A stretch of DNA of 64,000 bases, from NCBI GenBank assembly GCA_934552825.1, contig CAKTEQ010000001.1:372001-436000 (forward strand). The letters are read 5' to 3'. Positions 60,596 to 64,000 of this stretch are shown in pieces. Both the position numbers and the translations under genes were made by a program. The notes under the pieces were generated by a model. The model did no database searches and was not told the DNA's origin. It worked only from the letters and a program-made list of their open reading frames with translations. The DNA comes from an uncultured Oscillospiraceae bacterium (GTDB taxonomy: Bacteria; Bacillota; Clostridia; Oscillospirales; Oscillospiraceae). Each line of letters begins with the position of its first letter. Within the stretch, counting starts at the first letter, position 1.

Positions 60596-61249
60596 ATGGA
60601 TAAACTCACCCTCGCTTCAAAGATAGACCACACGCTTCTCAAGCCCGAGGCTACACAGGAGCAGATACTCAAGATCTGTGCCGAGGCCCGGGAGTATCAC
60701 TTTGCCTCCGTCTGCATCAACACCACCTGGGCGGACACCGTTACGGAAGCGCTCAGAGGCAGCGGCGTGAAAACCTGCTGCGTTGTCGGCTTCCCGTTGG
60801 GCGCGATGAGCACCGAGGCGAAGTGTGCCGAGACGAAGTACGCCGTGGAGCACGGCGCCGGGGAAGTGGACATGGTCATAAACATCGGCTGGGCAAAGGC
60901 CGGCCTCTTCGAAGAAGTCGGCACTGAGATCGCCGCCATCGTAAAGGCTGCCGCCCCCGCGAAGGTCAAGGTCATTATTGAGGCCTGCCTGCTTACCGAC
61001 GAGGAGAAGATCGCCGTCTGCCGCGCCGCGGCACACGCCGGAGCGGAATTCGTCAAAACCTCCACAGGTTTTTCCACCGGCGGCGCCACCGAGGCCGACG
61101 TGAGGCTCATGAAGGAGGCCTCGGGCATAAAAGTCAAGGCATCCGGCGGCATCCGGGACTACGATACCGCCATGAAAATGCTCAGCGCGGGAGCCGACCG
61201 CATCGGCGCAAGCGCGGGTATCGCCATAGTAAACAGCTGTACTGACTGA
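60596..61249 (+). CDS. deoC: Deoxyribose-phosphate aldolase
   Basis: 217 aa from ATG 60596 (AAAGGATG upstream). KIDHTLLKPEAT, VVGFPLGA, EVDMVINIG and the Schiff-base Lys in FVKTSTGF, then VKASGGIRD. It cleaves 2-deoxyribose 5-phosphate to glyceraldehyde 3-phosphate and acetaldehyde in nucleoside catabolism. The MBL-fold gene follows after 11 bases. Confidence 0.96.
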   Translation: MDKLTLASKIDHTLLKPEATQEQILKICAEAREYHFASVCINTTWADTVTEALRGSGVKTCCVVGFPLGAMSTEAKCAETKYAVEHGAGEVDMVINIGWAKAGLFEEVGTEIAAIVKAAAPAKVKVIIEACLLTDEEKIAVCRAAAHAGAEFVKTSTGFSTGGATEADVRLMKEASGIKVKASGGIRDYDTAMKMLSAGADRIGASAGIAIVNSCTD

Positions 61250-61260
61250 ATGGAGGAGTT

Positions 61261-61953
61261 ATGGAATACGAAGTAAAAAAGCTTACGGATAATATCTGGA
61301 CAATCGACGAGTTTGGAGTGCGCAGCTTCATCGTCGTGGGCAGGGACAAAGCGCTTGTCATAGATACCGGCATGAACGGGGTGGACTTTATCAGTGAGAT
61401 CCGCAAGATAACCGATCTGCCCGTCGTGCTAGTCAATACCCACAGCGACGTGGACCATGTTGGGGCAAATTCCGCCTTTGCCGGACTCCCCAGCTATGCT
61501 CACAGGGACGAAGTGAAATATCTGGCTTCTGATGAGCATCCCTACCAGCCCGTGGAGGACGGCTATGTCTTTGATCTGGGTGGCGTGAAGCTGGAAGTCG
61601 TGGCGACTCCGGGGCACACTCCGGGGCATATCTGTCTTTTTGACAGAGAGCACGGCATACTCTTCACCGGCGACACCGCCAGCGAGGTGCCCATCTGGAT
61701 GTTCGGCGACGATAAGCGCAACCTTGAAGCCTTCAGGGATAGTCTGAAAAAGCTCATTGCACTGGACGGCATAAAGGAGCTCTTCCCCTGCCACGGCAAT
61801 ATCCCCACAAAGCCCGAGGGTCTCTTTGAGGATATCCTCGCCCTTGCCGAGAACGTAGAGCGGGGCAACAGCGAGTGGGTGGAGGCCGAGCCTATGGAGG
61901 GCGTCAAGGTCAAGCTACACAAGCTGGGAAGGGCACAGATATTCACTTTTTGA
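61261..61953 (+). CDS. Metallo-beta-lactamase-fold hydrolase
   Basis: 230 aa. Metal motif NTHSDVDHVG (HxDxDH, with Asp at the second position of the usual HxHxDH), ATPGHTPGHICLF, FTGDTASEVP and a final His in FPCHGN. Small stand-alone MBL proteins include glyoxalase II-like and other hydrolases. The substrate is unknown. Probably cotranscribed with deoC. The 163-base gap after it holds the rpmH promoter and no visible DnaA boxes. Confidence 0.88.
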   Translation: MEYEVKKLTDNIWTIDEFGVRSFIVVGRDKALVIDTGMNGVDFISEIRKITDLPVVLVNTHSDVDHVGANSAFAGLPSYAHRDEVKYLASDEHPYQPVEDGYVFDLGGVKLEVVATPGHTPGHICLFDREHGILFTGDTASEVPIWMFGDDKRNLEAFRDSLKKLIALDGIKELFPCHGNIPTKPEGLFEDILALAENVERGNSEWVEAEPMEGVKVKLHKLGRAQIFTF

Positions 61954-61970
61954 ACACGCCTCCCGTCCTA

Positions 61971-62000
61971 TTGACAATCTGCCGTTTGTTAATGTATAAT
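61971..62000 (+). promoter_or_regulatory. Promoter of rpmH-rnpA-yidD-yidC
   Basis: TTGACA (61971-61976), 18 bases, TATAAT (61995-62000) with TG just before the -10. Confidence 0.85.
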
Positions 62001-62116
62001 TATTTTCCGCGTATTCACGCCAAGGGTGTGATGCGCCCAAAAATGACCAACTGCTGCTCCTTTCCGGGAGTTGCCGAGTAAATAGTTGAGTTCAATCTGA
62101 ATGGAGGGAAAAGAAA

Positions 62117-62251
62117 ATGCTTAGAACATACCAGCCCAAGAAGCGTCAGCGCAGCAAGGAGCACGGCTTCCGCAAGAGAATGGCTACAGCTAACGGCCGC
62201 AAGGTACTGGCTCGCCGCCGCGCAAAGGGTCGCAAGAAGCTCAGCTACTGA
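62117..62251 (+). CDS. rpmH: 50S ribosomal protein L34
   Basis: 44 aa, very basic: LRTYQPKKRQRSKEHGFRKR, then MATANGRKVLARRRAKGRKK. This is the full usual length and sequence plan of L34. GGAGGG lies 11 bases before the ATG. First gene of the conserved rpmH-rnpA-yidD-yidC group; dnaA, its usual divergent neighbour, is not here. Confidence 0.97.
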   Translation: MLRTYQPKKRQRSKEHGFRKRMATANGRKVLARRRAKGRKKLSY

Positions 62252-62389
62252 GTTTCTGAGTACTGAAAAGTTTGGGGGAATATCCTTCCCCGGGACGGGG
62301 AAGACCCTGTCACAGGTCTCCTGCGTAGCTGTTTGCCTCGCAGGGCTCAGTCGTGCTTAAACGCACGCATCTGAAAGAGGTTTTTGCAG
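62252..62389 (+). other. Structured intercistronic region between rpmH and rnpA
   Basis: 138 bases without a gene but with several successive potential hairpins: CTTCCCC/GGGGAAG, CCTGT/ACAGG, CCTGCG/CGCAGG and GTGC/GCAC. It may be an mRNA-processing or attenuating element that lowers rnpA relative to rpmH. No T run follows any hairpin, so it is not a plain terminator. Confidence 0.4.
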
Positions 62390-62800
62390 ATGCGGATAAC
62401 GGAACCGCTAAAAAAGAATTATGAATTTCGCCGTCTCTATTCCAAGGGACAGTGCTTCAGCGACAGCTACCTTGCGGTATACTGCCGCAAAACGAAGCGC
62501 AGGGACAACCGTCTCGGCATAACTGTGGGCAAAAGGGTGGGTAATGCTGTCCAGCGCAACCGCCTGCGCCGCCGAATCAGGGAGTCCTATCGTCTTATGG
62601 AGCCGGAGATGAACACCGGTTTTGAGATAGTCGTGGTGGGGCGTGTGCGCGCCGCCGGGAGCGACTATCACCGCATTTCCGCAAGTCTCAGGAAACTGCT
62701 CACGAAGCAGGGCGTCCTGAGAGAGAAGGGAAGTGACGCTCGTGAAGAAGGCACTGCTGGGGCTCATACGGTTTTACCAGAAGAACATATCCCCGGGTAA
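62390..62800 (+). CDS. rnpA: Ribonuclease P protein component
   Basis: 136 aa from ATG 62390 (GAGG 9 bases upstream). F/Y-rich substrate cleft (YEFRRLYSKG), RLGITVGKRVGNAVQRNRLR with the RNR signature, RRIRESYR. It assists RNase P RNA in tRNA 5' maturation. The C-terminal ~20 residues overlap the yidD start. Confidence 0.95.
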   Translation: MRITEPLKKNYEFRRLYSKGQCFSDSYLAVYCRKTKRRDNRLGITVGKRVGNAVQRNRLRRRIRESYRLMEPEMNTGFEIVVVGRVRAAGSDYHRISASLRKLLTKQGVLREKGSDAREEGTAGAHTVLPEEHIPG

Positions 62801-62951
62801 GCCGCCATGCTGCCGCTTCATGCCCACCTGCTCCGCCTACGCTCTGGAAGCCGTGGAAAAATACGGCGCTGTAAAGGGCGGCTGGCTGGCGGCGAAGCGT
62901 GTTTGCAAATGCCATCCCTTTCACAAAGGCGGGTACGATCCCGTACCCTAA
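62742..62951 (+). CDS. yidD: Membrane protein insertion efficiency factor YidD
   Basis: 69 aa from GTG 62742 (GTG 62733 is the alternative), overlapping rnpA by 59 bases, as is common. ALLGLIRFYQKNISPGKPPC, CRFMPTCSAYALEAVEKYGA and CKCHPFHKGGYDPVP are the conserved YidD blocks with their Cys residues. A small peripheral membrane protein that aids YidC insertion. Confidence 0.94.
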   Translation: MKKALLGLIRFYQKNISPGKPPCCRFMPTCSAYALEAVEKYGAVKGGWLAAKRVCKCHPFHKGGYDPVP

Positions 62952-63009
62952 ATTCGGGGGAGCTATCCCCCTGCGGCACTGTGCCGCATGACAAATTCGG
63001 AGGATTTTA

Positions 63010-64000
63010 ATGCTTTCTTACATTGTCTGGCCTTTTGCCAAGCTCCTGATGCTCTTCTATGATCTGACCGGCAGCTACGCATTGGCACTCTTCGGATTTT
63101 CACTTGTCATCAAGCTCATTCTGTTCCCCTTCTATATGAAGGGCAAGAAGGGCATGATGAAAATGAGCCGGCTCTCCGCAAAGGTCAAGGAGCTGGAGAA
63201 GAAATACGAAGGCAACCAGCAGAAGTACAGCGCCGAGGTACAGAAGCTGTATAAGGAAGAGAATGTCAACCCCATGTCCGGGTGCATATGGAACCTTATC
63301 CCGTTTCCCATCCTCCTGCTGCTGTACAGCATAATTCGTCATCCTATCACAAAGCTCATGGGCATCGCGAAGGAGCATCTGCCCACTATTGCGAAGATCG
63401 CCGGCTCCGCCGTTGACTACACGACGGCCTACGGCGAGATGAACCTTGCCGCTGAGGCTGCGCCCTTCGCCTCCAAGATAACCGCCGCCGGTATCGCCGG
63501 CTTCGTGGCTATCGACTTTACGTTCCTGGGGCTCAATCTGGACGCAACGCCCAGATTTCTGTTCTTCACAGGCAGCGACCCCTGGCATTGGGCTCAAATC
63601 GGTCTGTGGCTCATCCCGATCATCTCCGGTGCGCTCTCCCTTCTGCAGAGCATCATAAGCCAGAAGATGAATCCCACGCCCACAGCCGACGCCGGAGCGA
63701 AAACATCCAATAAGACCATGCTCATCATGATGCCTCTGATCTCTATCTGGATCGGTTTTGCCATGCCCGCCGCAATGAGCATCTACTGGATAACAAACTC
63801 TATTCTCGGTATCGTCCAGGACATCATCTCCACAAAGCACTATCAGAAGGTTTTTGCGAAAGAGGATGCCGAAAAAATCGCCGCCACAAAGGCAAGAGAG
63901 GCGGCTTTCGAGGAAAAGCGCCGTGTCCGCGAGGAAAAGATTGCCGAGACGGGCTCTACCTACAGAGACAAGAACACCAGCAAGAAAAAAATTCAGAAGT
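63010..64000 (+). CDS. yidC: Membrane protein insertase YidC/Oxa1 (3' end outside window)
   Basis: 330 codons from ATG 63010 without a stop before the window ends. First helix MLSYIVWPFAKLLMLFYDLT, then LFGFSLVIKLILFPFYMK, a charged coiled hairpin (KVKELEKKYEGNQQKYSAEV), NPMSGCIWNLIPFPILLLLY, and late helices MPLISIWIGFAMPAAMSIYW. No lipoprotein signal Cys is seen, unlike Bacillus SpoIIIJ. The highly charged C-terminus is typical of ribosome-binding tails. An insert of about 60 residues between helices (ITKLMGIAKEHLPTIAKIAG onward) is longer than in Bacillus. Confidence 0.93.
   Translation, partial: MLSYIVWPFAKLLMLFYDLTGSYALALFGFSLVIKLILFPFYMKGKKGMMKMSRLSAKVKELEKKYEGNQQKYSAEVQKLYKEENVNPMSGCIWNLIPFPILLLLYSIIRHPITKLMGIAKEHLPTIAKIAGSAVDYTTAYGEMNLAAEAAPFASKITAAGIAGFVAIDFTFLGLNLDATPRFLFFTGSDPWHWAQIGLWLIPIISGALSLLQSIISQKMNPTPTADAGAKTSNKTMLIMMPLISIWIGFAMPAAMSIYWITNSILGIVQDIISTKHYQKVFAKEDAEKIAATKAREAAFEEKRRVREEKIAETGSTYRDKNTSKKKIQK

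Noticed and set aside
61954..62116. Possible replication origin upstream of rpmH
   Set aside because: The gap is only 163 bases, has no TTATCCACA-type boxes that I can see, and contains a simple promoter. dnaA is not present.

Overview
This window looks like a chromosomal, mostly housekeeping segment of a GC-rich, spore-forming anaerobe of the class Clostridia, probably near Oscillospiraceae. That placement is inference. It rests on a spore germination protease gene (gpr), a trimeric NADH/ferredoxin-type [FeFe]-hydrogenase (hydCBA), a histidine T-box leader, an RNase J gene, and the Firmicutes-style neighbourhoods noc-parA-parB, gdpP-rplI-dnaB and rpmH-rnpA-yidD-yidC. No IS element, prophage, CRISPR array or rRNA gene was seen.

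Layout. 1-4.9 kb: end of an EamA transporter, a flavin reductase-rubredoxin fusion, and a LysR regulator divergent from a short-chain dehydrogenase plus an Old Yellow Enzyme-type flavoprotein. 4.9-9.0 kb: hydCBA on the minus strand, with two Rex-like boxes upstream. 9.4-12.5 kb: a phosphoribosyltransferase, then mnmE-pfkA. 12.5-15.8 kb: a GntR (YtrA-type)-controlled ABC transporter with a near-perfect operator over its start site. 16-18 kb: RNase J, tRNA-Thr and tRNA-Tyr. 18-20.3 kb: 3-hydroxyacyl-CoA dehydrogenase, HD hydrolase and GtrA protein. 20.3-28.7 kb: two exporter systems (TetR + ABC half-transporter pair; XRE membrane regulator + ABC ATPase/permease) and a LysR gene.

28.7-36 kb: the minus-strand run gdpP-rplI-dnaB-tilS-ftsH (c-di-AMP turnover, ribosome, replication, tRNA-Ile lysidine, proteolysis). 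36-38 kb: a nucleotidyltransferase fused to a phosphomannomutase-like domain that has lost its catalytic loops. 38-41.6 kb: marR-mnmG-mnmA. 41.9-48.6 kb: miaB-mutS-mutL-phosphatase. 48.7-55.9 kb: rpsT, gpr, noc, parA, parB, a coiled-coil membrane protein, serS, mscL and rsmG. Two parS-like motifs lie after noc, and one of them forms the core of an intrinsic terminator. 56-60.5 kb: a methylglyoxal-synthase-like gene lacking catalytic residues, then T-box-hisS-hypothetical-aspS. 60.6-64 kb: deoC, a metallo-beta-lactamase-fold gene, and rpmH-rnpA-yidD-yidC running off the end.

Functionally the window is dominated by translation (three aminoacyl-tRNA synthetases; tRNA modification by MnmE, MnmG, MnmA, MiaB and TilS; L9, L20-type S20 and L34; RsmG; RNase P protein), chromosome segregation and repair, membrane insertion, and redox/hydrogen metabolism. 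The least understood parts are the MgsA-like protein, the pseudo-phosphomannomutase fusion, the two unknown proteins at 52.9 and 58.1 kb, the parS/terminator overlap and the SDR-OYE module. Promoter, terminator and operator calls were read by eye from consensus matches and inverted repeats; none was computed.
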